Below are positions 46,033 through 54,630 of a DNA stretch of 64,000 nucleotides, one piece after another. A program made the translations under genes and the position numbers. The DNA comes from Sphingomonas sp. PR090111-T3T-6A (GTDB lineage: Bacteria; Pseudomonadota; Alphaproteobacteria; Sphingomonadales; Sphingomonadaceae), in contig NZ_AORL01000010.1 in the NCBI RefSeq assembly GCF_000383095.1, forward strand, positions 248,001 through 312,000. The letters are read 5' to 3'. The notes under the pieces are model-generated. The model saw only the letters and a program-made list of their open reading frames with translations, ran no database searches and was not told the DNA's origin. Position 1 is the stretch's first letter. Every line of letters begins with the position of its first letter.

Positions 46033-48049
46033 CCAGCGCATCGCCGACGGCGCGCTCCAGCGCGGAGACGGTGAACGGCTTGCGCAGCACGGCCTGCCCC
46101 GCGAGATCGCTTTCCCCCGCCTCGCCGGCATAGCCTGTCACGAACAGGATCGCGATGTGCGGATGGCGCTTGCGGACGGCGGCACCGAGTTCCGGGCCTG
46201 TCATCCCCGGCATCACCACGTCGGTGATCATCAGGCGGATGTCGCCTTCCCTGGCGAGCAGGTCGAGCGCTTCCTCGCCGCTGGAGCAGCCGATCGCGCG
46301 ATAGCCCAGCTCCTCGATCGCACCGATGGTGGCGACGCGGACGCGCGGATCGTCCTCCACCACCAGCACGGGCTCGCCCTGCGGATCGGCGGGCTCGGGC
46401 GTGCGGACGGGCAGCCGCTCGGGCGGGCGGTGCGCGATGGTGGCGGGCACGACGACGGGCATCGCCTTGCCGCGGCCGCGCGGCAGGTAGAGCGAGACGG
46501 TGGTGCCTTCCCCCACCGCCGAGCGGATCGCCACCTCGCCGGCGGACTGGCGCACGAAGCCGAAGATCTGGCTGAGGCCGAGGCCCGTGCCCTTGCCCAC
46601 CGGCTTGGTGGTGAAGAAGGGCTCGAACACACGCTCCTGCACCTCGGGCGTCATGCCGGAGCCGGTGTCGGTGACGGCGATGCGGACATAATCGCCCGCC
46701 GGCGCCTGGCCCACCTCGCGCGCCGCCAGGGTGCAGTTGGCGACCGCGATCTCCAGCCGGCCGGCGCCGTCCATCGCATCGCGTGCGTTGACGGCGAGGT
46801 TGAGGATCGCGTTCTCGAGCTGGAGCGGATCGACCCACACCGGCCAGACGTCCCGCTCGACGATCGTTTCCACCGTCACGCGCTCGCCCAGCGTGCGGTC
46901 GATCAATTCGGACATGCCTTCGATCAACTCGCTGGGATTGATCGCCTCGGGCAGCAGCGGCTCGGCGCGGGCGAAGCCGAGCAAGCGGCGGGTGAGCGCG
47001 GCGGCGCGGTTGGCGCCCTCCATGGCGTTGTCGATATGGCGGCCGACTTCCTCGGCCTCCGTCTCCAGCCGGCGCTTGGCGAGATCGAGCCCACCGACGA
47101 CGACCGCCAGCATGTTGTTGAAGTCGTGCGCGATGCCGCCGGTGAGCTGGCCGACAGCCTCCATCTTCTGCATCTGGCGGAGCTGCGCCTCGGCCGCCGC
47201 GCGCTCGGTCATCTCGCGATGGAGACGATCATTGGCGTCGGAGAGGGCGCGGGTGCGCTCGGCGACGGCATGTTCCAGCCAGGCGGCGCGATCGTCGGCG
47301 GCCTCGGCTTCCTCGCGGGCGTGGCGCCGGGTGATGATCGCGTTCCACGCCAGCCATGCCAGGATGCCCGCCGCCACCACCAGCAGCACGCCGGTCAGCG
47401 AGAGCAGCTTGGCGAGATGGTTGGACTGGCTCGCCGCCGCATCCGACTGGTCGTAACGGCTCTGGAGGACGTCGCGCTCATGCTCGGTGATGGCGTCGAG
47501 CGAGCGCTTGATGTCCGAGATCAGCTTGGAATGGCCGGCATTGTTGAACAGCAGCAGCGCAGGCCAGCCCTGCTTGTAATAAGCACGTGTCGCCGTGAGG
47601 CCGAGTTCGCGGCCCCGCGCATCGTAGAGCGTGCGGAGCTGGCGGACGAGCCGTGCCTCGTCGGGATCATGGCTCGCCATGTCCTGAAGCTGGGTGATGA
47701 GCGTGCCGGCCTGGAGCCAGTCGTTGTAATAGCTCGTGCCCATGCCGCGGTCGCCGCTGGTGGCGAAGCGGCCGAGCGAGGCCTCGGCGCGGGCCATGGC
47801 GCTGTCGATCGAGCGCGTGACGAGCATGACGTCGTAGCTGTGGCGCTCGCGCTCCAGCGCGCGGTCGCGATCGGTGTTGGAAGCGGCGACCTGGATGATG
47901 AGGACGATGATGAGTGACGCGGCCAGCAGCGCGCCGACCAGCAGGCCGACGTTGAGTGGCGTGATCCAGCGGCGGTAAGCCACGGGATCGTCCGCCCCAC
48001 TGCCGCTGAAGACCGTCTGGTCCACGCGTTCGCTCTCCCCTAGGCCCAT
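45989..48049 (-). CDS. Membrane hybrid histidine kinase with receiver domain
   Basis: Protein of 686 residues. A first membrane helix at about residues 34-56 and a second at about 218-242 bracket a periplasmic helical sensor resembling CHASE3. A coiled coil (about 245-300) leads to the kinase core: phospho-acceptor H308 in GGIAHDFNNML, N-box NLAVNARDAM, G1 DTGSGM, and GKGTGLGLSQI. A receiver domain follows (VVEDDPRVR, phospho-acceptor D610 in ITDVVMPGMTG, LRKPF). No output domain is present, so it must signal to another regulator. It lies beside spt, and its 3' end overlaps the nucleotidyltransferase-like gene by 44 bases. Confidence 0.93.
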   Translation of the reverse strand: MGLGESERVDQTVFSGSGADDPVAYRRWITPLNVGLLVGALLAASLIIVLIIQVAASNTDRDRALERERHSYDVMLVTRSIDSAMARAEASLGRFATSGDRGMGTSYYNDWLQAGTLITQLQDMASHDPDEARLVRQLRTLYDARGRELGLTATRAYYKQGWPALLLFNNAGHSKLISDIKRSLDAITEHERDVLQSRYDQSDAAASQSNHLAKLLSLTGVLLVVAAGILAWLAWNAIITRRHAREEAEAADDRAAWLEHAVAERTRALSDANDRLHREMTERAAAEAQLRQMQKMEAVGQLTGGIAHDFNNMLAVVVGGLDLAKRRLETEAEEVGRHIDNAMEGANRAAALTRRLLGFARAEPLLPEAINPSELIEGMSELIDRTLGERVTVETIVERDVWPVWVDPLQLENAILNLAVNARDAMDGAGRLEIAVANCTLAAREVGQAPAGDYVRIAVTDTGSGMTPEVQERVFEPFFTTKPVGKGTGLGLSQIFGFVRQSAGEVAIRSAVGEGTTVSLYLPRGRGKAMPVVVPATIAHRPPERLPVRTPEPADPQGEPVLVVEDDPRVRVATIGAIEELGYRAIGCSSGEEALDLLAREGDIRLMITDVVMPGMTGPELGAAVRKRHPHIAILFVTGYAGEAGESDLAGQAVLRKPFTVSALERAVGDALASAPPLPRGAAAAE

Positions 48050-48085
48050 GCCCCGATTTTAGGCCGGGAAACGCAATTGGGGAAG

Positions 48086-48111
48086 GCCCGAACCGCAGGG
48101 GCGGTCCGGGC
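48086..48111 (-). terminator. Hairpin terminator after spt
   Basis: GCCCGAACCGC (48086-48096) pairs with GCGGTCCGGGC (48101-48111) with one A/C mismatch and a four-base loop. It begins eight bases past the spt stop on the minus strand. The tail is pyrimidine-rich (CTTCCCC) rather than a pure T run. It probably ends the acp-spt message. Confidence 0.55.
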
Positions 48112-48118
48112 TAACCCT

Positions 48119-49363
48119 TCAGGCGATGCAGCCCACCGCGCGGCCGGCCTTGGCGAACATCTCGATGATCTGCCCGACCTGCTCGTCGCGGTGTTCCGCG
48201 CAAAGCGAACAACGCAGCAGGAAGGTTCCCGCCGGCGTCGCGGGCGGGCGTGCCATGTTCACATAGAGGCCCAGTTCCAGCAGCGTCGCCCACATGCCGA
48301 CCGCCTGCTCCTGATCGGGCAGGATGACGGCGATGATGGCCGATTGCGCCTCCTCGGTGCCCAGCTTGAAGCCCAGATCGCGCAGGCCCTTGTGGAGGCG
48401 GCGGCTGTTCTTCCACAGATGCTCGCGCTTGTCGGCGGCGTGCATCAGCTTGCGGATCGAGGTCGCGGCCGTCGCCACCACCGAGGGCGGCAGCGAGGCG
48501 GTGAAGACGTAGGGACGGCAGACGAGGCGCAGCACCTCGAACTTGGGATGGTTCGACACGCAGAAGCCGCCCACCGTGCCGACCGACTTGGAGAAGGTGC
48601 CGACCACGAAGTCGATATCCTTCTCGACGCCCATCTGCTCGTAGACGCCGCGGCCATGCTCGCCGAAGAAGCCCATGCCATGGGCCTCGTCGCACAGGAT
48701 CATCGCGCCATGCTTCTTGGCGACGGCGACCATCTCGGGCAGCGGCGCGATGTCGCCGAGCATCGAATAGACGCCTTCCAGCACCACCAGCTTGCCGGCC
48801 TCCTTGGGCAGGCGGCCGAGGCGCTTGTCGAGATCCTCGACGCTGTTGTGGCGGAAGCGCACGATCTCGGCATTGCCGAGCCAGCAGCCGTCGTAGATCG
48901 AGGCATGGCTGTCGGCGTCGAGGATGATGTAGTCGCCCTTGCCGGCCAGCGTCGAGATCATGCCCAGATTGGCCTGATAGCCGGTCGAGAAGACCATGGC
49001 ATGCTCGGTGCCGTAGAACTCCTTGAGGGCGTCCTCGCATTCCTTGTGCGTCTGGTAGGTGCCGTTCAGCACGCGGCTGCCCGTGGTGCCCGAGCCGAAC
49101 TCGTCGAGCGCCTTCTTGCCGGCGGCGATGACGTCCGGATCGAACGTCATGCCCATATAGTTGTAGGTGCCGAGCAGGATGGTGGGCTTGCCCTGGATGA
49201 TCGCCTCGGTCGGCGAGAGCACCTTGTCCATCACGATGGCGAAGGGATCACGCACGCCCGTCGAGAGCAGCGCCTCGCGCTCGGCGATCAGGCCGTCGAA
49301 CTTGGAGAAGAGGTCCGCCGCCTGTGCCGGCGCGTCGGCGGACTGGAGGGCGGCGTCGCTCAT
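48119..49363 (-). CDS. spt: Serine palmitoyltransferase
   Basis: Soluble PLP-dependent alpha-oxoamine synthase that condenses L-serine with palmitoyl-CoA or acyl-ACP to give 3-ketodihydrosphingosine, the committed step of sphingolipid synthesis. It has 414 residues from the ATG at 49363, close to the homodimeric Sphingomonas enzyme. The PLP-binding lysine is K259 in GTFSKSVGTVGG. Other conserved parts are DADSHASIYDG and CDEAHGMGFFG. A related ligase (2-amino-3-ketobutyrate CoA ligase) shares this fold, but the ACP overlap (ATGA) and the ceramide genes favour SPT. Confidence 0.92.
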   Translation of the reverse strand: MSDAALQSADAPAQAADLFSKFDGLIAEREALLSTGVRDPFAIVMDKVLSPTEAIIQGKPTILLGTYNYMGMTFDPDVIAAGKKALDEFGSGTTGSRVLNGTYQTHKECEDALKEFYGTEHAMVFSTGYQANLGMISTLAGKGDYIILDADSHASIYDGCWLGNAEIVRFRHNSVEDLDKRLGRLPKEAGKLVVLEGVYSMLGDIAPLPEMVAVAKKHGAMILCDEAHGMGFFGEHGRGVYEQMGVEKDIDFVVGTFSKSVGTVGGFCVSNHPKFEVLRLVCRPYVFTASLPPSVVATAATSIRKLMHAADKREHLWKNSRRLHKGLRDLGFKLGTEEAQSAIIAVILPDQEQAVGMWATLLELGLYVNMARPPATPAGTFLLRCSLCAEHRDEQVGQIIEMFAKAGRAVGCIA

Positions 49364-49608
49364 GCCTTGGCCTTCAGCGTCTCGACCGCGTCGACGAGCT
49401 GGCCGATCGTTTCGATCTCGGCCTGCATGTTCATCGTGATGATGATGTCGAACTCGTCCTCGATCGCCGCCACGAAATCCATGACGGTGAGGCTGTCCCA
49501 CTCCAGATCCTGGGCGAAGCGGGTGGTCTCGCTGAGGTCCACGCCCTTCTTGTTGAAGGGGGCGATCAGCTCCGCCACCTTGGCGAAGGTTTCGGCACGG
49601 TCGGTCAT
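49360..49608 (-). CDS. Acyl carrier protein dedicated to sphingolipid synthesis
   Basis: Acyl carrier protein of 82 residues. The phosphopantetheine attachment serine is S39 in LEWDSLTVMDF. Acidic residues dominate, as in ACPs. It overlaps spt by four bases. In Caulobacter and related bacteria a special ACP encoded beside spt supplies the acyl chain, so this one is likely distinct from the fatty-acid-synthesis ACP. Confidence 0.9.
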   Translation of the reverse strand: MTDRAETFAKVAELIAPFNKKGVDLSETTRFAQDLEWDSLTVMDFVAAIEDEFDIIITMNMQAEIETIGQLVDAVETLKAKA

Positions 49609-49688
49609 GGGGTCAAATCCTTAGTCTCGGCGAGGGCTGCTTGCCAAGCGATTGCGGCGTTAACGGGGCAGGGGCGTGACGGCGCCGT

Positions 49689-50615
49689 TCAGGCGAGCAG
49701 CCCTTCCTCGCGATAGCTTTCGGCGGCGATGGCCAGCCCGTCCACGGTCGCGAGTTGCGGCCGCCAGAGATGCGCGGGCGGCCGGAAATCGGGGTTCACC
49801 ACCCAGTCGTCATGCAGGAAATAGCGCACCCGGTCCTCGGTCAGCTTGGCGTTGGGGCCGCGCAGCAGAGCATCGATCTTCGCCCCCGCGCGCATCGCCC
49901 AGGCGGGGACGGGCTGAGGCCGCACGCGCCTGCCGACAGCATGGCCGATCGCCTGCGCGAATTCGGCGTGGGTCCAGCCGCCGGGGCGGCCGTCATCGGG
50001 CTCGTAGATCGCTGCGTGGCTGTCCTCGCCATCGGGCAGCACGGCGAGCAGCAGGCGCACGAGGTCCTGCGCCGCGATCACCGAGAGGTTGCCGCCGGGC
50101 GGCAGCGGCACGATGCCGCGTCTGGCGGCGCGGAACAGCTCCAGCATCTCGCGGTCGCCGGGGCCGAAGACGGCGGGCGGACGCACGATCGTCCAATCGA
50201 GCGCGGAGGCCGCGACGATGATCTCCGAGCGCGCCTTGGACCAGCCATAGTGTGACAGCTTCGGCTCGCGCGCGGCGAGCGAGGAGACGTGGACGAAGCG
50301 GCGGATGCCGGCGGCGCGGGTGGCATTCACCATCGCCAGCGTGCCCTCGACATTGCCCAGCGCGAAGCCCGCGCGATCCGGGGCGCTGATCGTGCCGGCG
50401 ACGTGGATCACCGCGTCCGCGCCGGCCACGAGCTGGGTCAGCGCGAGCGGCTTCTCCAGCGAGCCGTAGATCCACTGCACGCCGTCGCGCGGCGGGCGGG
50501 GCGAGCGGGTCAGCGCGCGGACGAGATGGCCCTGCGCCAGCGCCGCGTCGATCAGGTGGCGGCCGACGAAGCCGGTGCCGCCGGTGATGGCGAGGGTGCG
50601 ATACCGGTTCCTCAC
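49689..50615 (-). CDS. cerR: NAD-dependent epimerase/dehydratase family protein, probable ceramide reductase
   Basis: Extended short-chain dehydrogenase of 308 residues. The Rossmann loop ITGGTGFVGRHL is at residues 10-21 and the catalytic Y123-x3-K127 in HYGWSKARS. The likely role is reduction of the 3-keto group during ceramide synthesis, as assigned to CerR in Caulobacter, based on its place beside acp and spt. The GTG start overlaps the proB stop by four bases (GTGA). An 80-base gap separates it from acp. Confidence 0.8.
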   Translation of the reverse strand: MRNRYRTLAITGGTGFVGRHLIDAALAQGHLVRALTRSPRPPRDGVQWIYGSLEKPLALTQLVAGADAVIHVAGTISAPDRAGFALGNVEGTLAMVNATRAAGIRRFVHVSSLAAREPKLSHYGWSKARSEIIVAASALDWTIVRPPAVFGPGDREMLELFRAARRGIVPLPPGGNLSVIAAQDLVRLLLAVLPDGEDSHAAIYEPDDGRPGGWTHAEFAQAIGHAVGRRVRPQPVPAWAMRAGAKIDALLRGPNAKLTEDRVRYFLHDDWVVNPDFRPPAHLWRPQLATVDGLAIAAESYREEGLLA

Positions 50616-51739
50616 AGCATCACCATATGGTCGCGGTGGACCAGCGCGGCGCGGGGCGCGTGGCCGAGGATGTCGGCCAGCTCGCTCGTGCGGCGGCCGG
50701 CGATCATGCGGGCTTCGTCGGCATCATATTCGGAAAGGCCGCGGGCGATGGCGTGCCCGTCGGGGCCGAGGATGTCCACCACGTCGCCGCGATCGAACAC
50801 GCCCTCGATGGCGGTCGCGCCCGCCGCGAGCAGGCTCGCGCCGTTATGGAGCGCCTCGGCCGCGCCGGCGTCGATCAGCACGCGCCCGCGCGCGGTGAGC
50901 CGTCCGGCGAGCCACGCCTTGCGGGCGCCCGAACCTCCGGCGGCGGGGAAGATGGTGCCGCGCCCGTCGGCGGCGAAGGCGGCGAGCGGATGGTCGCGCC
51001 GTCCGGTGACGATGGCGAGGTGCGCGCCCGCCGCGTGCGCGATGCGCGCCGCCTGCAACTTGGCGACCATGCCGCCCGATCCCATGCCCGAGGCCGAGCC
51101 CGTGTCCGCCATCGCCATGGTGGCGGCATCGAGCACGGGGACTTCCTCGATCAGCTTCGCGTTCGGGTCGCGCTGCGGGTTGGCGGTGTAGAGGCCGTCC
51201 ACGTCGGACAGCAGGACCACGCCACCCGCACCCGAGGCCTGCGCCACGCGCGCGGCCAGCCGGTCATTGTCACCGAAGCGGATTTCCTCGGTCGCGACCG
51301 TGTCGTTCTCGTTCACCACCGGCACCACGCCCAGCGCCAGCAGGCGCGCGAAGGTGGCGCTGGCGTTGAGGTAGCGGCGGCGATCCTCCAGATCGTCGAG
51401 CGTCACCAGCATCTGCGCGGCGGTGAGGCCATGGCCGCCGAGCAGCTCCGCCCAGCAATGCGAGAGCGCGATCTGCCCTGTCGCGGCGGCGGCCTGCGCG
51501 TCTTCGAGGCTGGCGCGACCACCGCCCGGAAGCCCCAGCCGCCGCGCGCCGAGCGCGATCGCGCCGGAGGAGACGACGATGATCCGCTGGCCGGCGGCAT
51601 GGGCGGCGGCGATGTCGGCGACGACACCCGCCAGCCAGTCGCGGCGGACATGGCCCGCCGGATCGACGAGCAGCGCCGAGCCGATCTTGACGACCAGCAC
51701 GGGACAGGAAGCAGGGGCAAAGCGTTCGGCGCGAGTCAT
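50612..51739 (-). CDS. proB: Glutamate 5-kinase
   Basis: First enzyme of proline biosynthesis; phosphorylates glutamate with ATP. It has 375 residues from the ATG at 51739, with an amino-acid-kinase domain (VVKIGSALLVD, VVSSGAIALGARRLGL, NENDTVATEEIRFGDND) and a C-terminal PUA domain (about residues 290-370). proA is not next to it here. Its end overlaps cerR by four bases, coupling a proline gene to a sphingolipid gene. Product feedback by proline is a family property. Confidence 0.95.
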   Translation of the reverse strand: MTRAERFAPASCPVLVVKIGSALLVDPAGHVRRDWLAGVVADIAAAHAAGQRIIVVSSGAIALGARRLGLPGGGRASLEDAQAAAATGQIALSHCWAELLGGHGLTAAQMLVTLDDLEDRRRYLNASATFARLLALGVVPVVNENDTVATEEIRFGDNDRLAARVAQASGAGGVVLLSDVDGLYTANPQRDPNAKLIEEVPVLDAATMAMADTGSASGMGSGGMVAKLQAARIAHAAGAHLAIVTGRRDHPLAAFAADGRGTIFPAAGGSGARKAWLAGRLTARGRVLIDAGAAEALHNGASLLAAGATAIEGVFDRGDVVDILGPDGHAIARGLSEYDADEARMIAGRRTSELADILGHAPRAALVHRDHMVML

Positions 51740-51777
51740 CGTGTCAGCAGACGCCACCGGCAAGAAACAGGAGGGAA

Positions 51778-51793
51778 CCGCCCGCTTAGGCGG
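51778..51793 (-). terminator. Hairpin downstream of obgE
   Basis: CCGCC (51778-51782) pairs with GGCGG (51789-51793), loop of six bases, 13 bases past the obgE stop on the minus strand. It is followed by TTCCCTCCTG and then TTTCTT. A weak terminator candidate between obgE and proB. Confidence 0.35.
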
Positions 51794-51805
51794 AACGGCG
51801 TCGGC

Positions 51806-52864
51806 TCACAATGGGGACCAGGGCGTCTCTTCGTCCGTAGTGCTCGAATGGACGCTTTCGGCCGACGCGCCACCGACCGGGCCGATCGCCTCGATGAGTC
51901 GATCGAGCACCTCGGTCAGGCCCTCGCCGGTGGCGCCGGACAGGGGGAGGGGGCGCACGCCGCTCTCCTCCTCCAGCATGTCCATCAGCTCGGCGCGCAT
52001 CTCCTCGTCGTCGATCGCGTCGATCTTGTTGAGTGCCAACACCTCGATCTTATCGTCGAGGCCCGCGCCATAGGCGGCCAGCTCCTCGCGGACGATGCGA
52101 TAGGCTTCGATCGGGTCCTCGCCATCGGCGTCGACGAGGTGCAGCAGCACGCGGCAGCGCTCGATATGGCCGAGGAAGCGGTCGCCGATGCCGGCGCCGT
52201 CCGCCGCGCCCTCGATCAGGCCGGGGATGTCCGCCACCACGAACTCGCGCTCACGATGGCTGACCACGCCGAGCTGCGGGCGCACGGTGGTGAAGGGATA
52301 GTCGCCCACCTTGGCCTTGGCGTTGGTGACGGCGTTGATGAAGGTGGACTTGCCGGCGTTGGGCAGGCCGACGAGGCCCGCGTCGGCGAGCAGCTTCAGG
52401 CGCAGCCACACCCACATCTCCTCGCCCGGCCAGCCCGGCCCGTGCTGACGCGGGGCGCGGTTGGTGGAGCTCTTGTAGGTCAGGTTGCCGCGCCCGCCGT
52501 CGCCGCCGCGCAGGAAAACCTGGCGCTGGCCGGGGACGGTGAAGTCGGCCAGCACCGTCTCGCGGTCCTCGTCGAGGAGCTGGGTGCCGACGGGCACGCG
52601 GATGATGAGATCGTCGCCGCCCGCGCCGGTGCGGTTCGAGCCCGACCCGCCCTTGCCGCGCGGGGCGCGGAAATGCTGCGTGTAGCGGAAGTCGATCAGC
52701 GTGTTCAGGCCGGGCACCGCCTCGAAAATGATGTCGCCGCCCTTGCCGCCATTGCCGCCGTCCGGTCCGCCATATTCGATGAACTTCTCGCGCCGGAACG
52801 AGACCGCGCCGGGGCCGCCGGCGCCGGAGCGGATGAAGATCTTGGCCTGGTCGAGAAAATGCAT
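51806..52864 (-). CDS. obgE: GTPase ObgE/CgtA
   Basis: Essential GTPase that associates with the 50S ribosomal subunit and links ribosome assembly to growth and stress. It has 352 residues from the ATG at 52864. The glycine-rich Obg fold fills the first 158 residues ([11 protein letters not shown]), and the G domain follows with G1 [10 protein letters not shown] at about 166, DIPGLIEGA, and NKID. The longer frame to 52990 is not Obg-like. rpmA and rplU, often adjacent to obg, lie about 1 kb upstream with a GNAT gene between. Confidence 0.96.
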   Translation of the reverse strand: MHFLDQAKIFIRSGAGGPGAVSFRREKFIEYGGPDGGNGGKGGDIIFEAVPGLNTLIDFRYTQHFRAPRGKGGSGSNRTGAGGDDLIIRVPVGTQLLDEDRETVLADFTVPGQRQVFLRGGDGGRGNLTYKSSTNRAPRQHGPGWPGEEMWVWLRLKLLADAGLVGLPNAGKSTFINAVTNAKAKVGDYPFTTVRPQLGVVSHREREFVVADIPGLIEGAADGAGIGDRFLGHIERCRVLLHLVDADGEDPIEAYRIVREELAAYGAGLDDKIEVLALNKIDAIDDEEMRAELMDMLEEESGVRPLPLSGATGEGLTEVLDRLIEAIGPVGGASAESVHSSTTDEETPWSPL

Positions 52865-53135
52865 GGGCGATCCAACGGTCGGCTTGGCGACAAGGGACAG
52901 CATCCCGGAACAAGCCGGGGCGGCAGGACCATGCGTCGCGAAAGGGCGCTCCCATAGCGGGAATTGGCTTCGGGCGCCACCCCTGCGCATCCGCGCGGCG
53001 GGCGGCGTCGCGGATTCGAGTCCGTCAGCGGCGAGGGCGATTCACCCCGCACGGTTTCCACAGGCGATTCCCTGCCGATTCGCCGGAGCGGCGAGCAAGG
53101 GCGGGGAGGGCGCGCGCCGCTCCCCGCCCGATCGC
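52865..53135 (-). other. Intergenic region upstream of obgE with a terminator hairpin
   Basis: This 271-base gap holds no convincing open frame. A nine-base-pair stem GGGCGGGGA (53099-53107) with TCCCCGCCC (53121-53129) lies just past the GNAT stop on the minus strand and probably ends that transcript. The rest must contain the obgE promoter, but I cannot pick -35/-10 elements. The stretch around 53011-53024 superficially resembles a tRNA T-arm but has no other tRNA parts. Confidence 0.5.
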
Positions 53136-53651
53136 TCAGGCGGCGAGGGCGTACATCAGGCAGTCGACCTTCTCGCCGCGCACCGCGCTCCAGCGCTCTT
53201 CCACCTCGCCCGTGGGGACGAAGCCGAGCTTCTCCAGCACGCGGCCGGACGCGGGATTGTCCACGAAATGGCCCGAGCGCAGCGAACGCAGGCGCAGGCC
53301 GTCGCGGGCCATGTCGACCACGGCCTTCCCCGCTTCGGTGGCGAAACCCAGGCCCCAGCAGGGGCGGGCGATCCAGTAATCCAGTTCGGCGCCTTCCTCG
53401 CCGTCCTCACGCAGCGCGATGCCGCCGACGAGGCGGGGCGCGCCGTGGGTACGGGCATAGATCAGCAGCTCGGGCAGCTCGCCGGGCTTCCTGTCCCGCG
53501 CGAGATAGGCTTCGGCATCCTCGGCACGATAGGGCCAGGGCGTACCCGGCAGCTTGTCCACGATCGCCTCATCCGCGATCGCGTTGAAAAGGGCGGGAGC
53601 ATCCTCGCCCCAGCCCGGCCGCAACAGCAGCCGTTCGGTCCTTGCAAACAT
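53136..53651 (-). CDS. GNAT family N-acetyltransferase (RimJ/RimL type)
   Basis: Acetyl-CoA-dependent N-acetyltransferase of 171 residues. It has the RimJ/RimL layout: TERLLLRPGWGEDAPALFNAI at the start, GIALREDGEEGAELDYWIARPCWGLGFATEA (acetyl-CoA loop near residue 100) and NPASGRVLEKLGF near 132. The substrate, whether an N-terminal amine or a small molecule, is unknown. It sits between rpmA and obgE in the same direction. Confidence 0.85.
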   Translation of the reverse strand: MFARTERLLLRPGWGEDAPALFNAIADEAIVDKLPGTPWPYRAEDAEAYLARDRKPGELPELLIYARTHGAPRLVGGIALREDGEEGAELDYWIARPCWGLGFATEAGKAVVDMARDGLRLRSLRSGHFVDNPASGRVLEKLGFVPTGEVEERWSAVRGEKVDCLMYALAA

Positions 53652-53758
53652 GGCGGTATCTCTTTTTTGCCTCTCCGCACCCTCCGCCCGACAACGCCCC
53701 TAGGCGCCGGAGGTTACGGGGTTACGACAGAAAGTTTCAGCGGGGAGACAAAAAGAAA

Positions 53759-53782
53759 GGGAGACGGGGCGACCCGTCTCCC
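53759..53782 (-). terminator. Strong intrinsic terminator after rplU-rpmA
   Basis: Perfect ten-base-pair stem GGGAGACGGG (53759-53768) with CCCGTCTCCC (53773-53782), four-base loop. On the minus strand the stem is followed by TTTCTTTTT. It lies 69 bases past the rpmA stop and is the clearest intrinsic terminator in the window. Confidence 0.85.
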
Positions 53783-53850
53783 TCTTGGATTCCGCACTTA
53801 TCGCAGAACCCGGAGATCGCCCCTGCGGACGATCCCCATGATCGTCCGAC

Positions 53851-54120
53851 TTACTCGGCAGCCTGCGCGAGCTGGTCTACCGACACATATTTGCGGCCGA
53901 GCTTGCCCTCGTGGAAGCGGACGCGGCCGTCGGTCAGCGCGAACAGGGTGTGGTCCTTGCCCATGCCGACATTCACGCCGGCGTACACCTTGGTGCCACG
54001 CTGACGGATGATAATGTTGCCGCCGATGACCTCCTGGCCACCGAACTTCTTGACGCCGAGGCGACGGCCAGCCGAATCGCGACCGTTGCGCGAGGAGCCG
54101 CCTGCTTTCTTATGTGCCAT
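53851..54120 (-). CDS. rpmA: 50S ribosomal protein L27
   Basis: Ribosomal protein of the peptidyl transferase region, 89 residues. It begins [22 protein letters not shown], the invariant L27 N-terminus that reaches into the ribosome active centre, and contains [25 protein letters not shown]. It is downstream of rplU in the usual L21-L27 operon and upstream of a strong terminator. Confidence 0.98.
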   Translation of the reverse strand: MAHKKAGGSSRNGRDSAGRRLGVKKFGGQEVIGGNIIIRQRGTKVYAGVNVGMGKDHTLFALTDGRVRFHEGKLGRKYVSVDQLAQAAE

Positions 54121-54149
54121 TGTCGATTACTCCTTGGGCTCGTTCGCGC

Positions 54150-54503
54150 TCAGGCTTCCGCCGCCACGGGGGCGTCGGCCTTGGCCTTCTTCGCCTTCTT
54201 CTCGGCGCCGCCAACCGACAGGATCTCGAGGATCGTGTGATACTGGCGATGGCCGTTGCGACGGCGATAGTTATGACGGCGGCGCTTCTTGAAGACGATC
54301 ACCTTCTCGCCGCGCGCCTGCGCAATGATCTTGGCCGAAACCGAGAGGCCATCGGTCGCCTTGGCTTCACCGTTCTCGCCGGCGAACAGAACGTCGTCCA
54401 GCGTAACGGTCTCGCCGGCCTCGCCCGCGAGCTTCTCGACGACAATCTTGTCTCCGGCGGCGACGCGATACTGCTTGCCGCCCGTGCGCACGATAGCGAA
54501 CAT
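54150..54503 (-). CDS. rplU: 50S ribosomal protein L21
   Basis: Ribosomal protein of 117 residues that binds 23S rRNA. The family start [18 protein letters not shown] and the conserved [21 protein letters not shown] region are present, followed by a lysine/alanine-rich extension common in alphaproteobacteria. It is the first gene of the rplU-rpmA operon, 29 bases ahead of rpmA. Confidence 0.98.
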   Translation of the reverse strand: MFAIVRTGGKQYRVAAGDKIVVEKLAGEAGETVTLDDVLFAGENGEAKATDGLSVSAKIIAQARGEKVIVFKKRRRHNYRRRNGHRQYHTILEILSVGGAEKKAKKAKADAPVAAEA

Positions 54504-54577
54504 GGCTCTCTCTTTAGTTCTAGACCTGACGCGCGGGATGAGGCGGGTAGCCCCACGGCTCCGCGCGGAAAGCTGGC

Positions 54578-54606
54578 CCGCTAAGGGATTCGGGCCCGAC
54601 TGTCAA
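54578..54606 (-). promoter_or_regulatory. Putative housekeeping promoter of rplU
   Basis: On the minus strand a perfect TTGACA (54606-54601) lies 17 bases before TAGCGG (54583-54578), with correct spacing but a poor -10. It would start transcripts about 65-70 bases ahead of the rplU ATG. A GGCCCG/CGGGCC hairpin (54575-54596) overlaps it and may instead end the hspQ transcript. Confidence 0.4.
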
Positions 54607-54630
54607 TGAAAAGCGACGCCGTGATGACGC

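Noticed and set aside
53011-53024. Sequence resembling a tRNA T-arm (GGATTCGAGTCC)
   Set aside because: No acceptor, D or anticodon arms can be formed around it.
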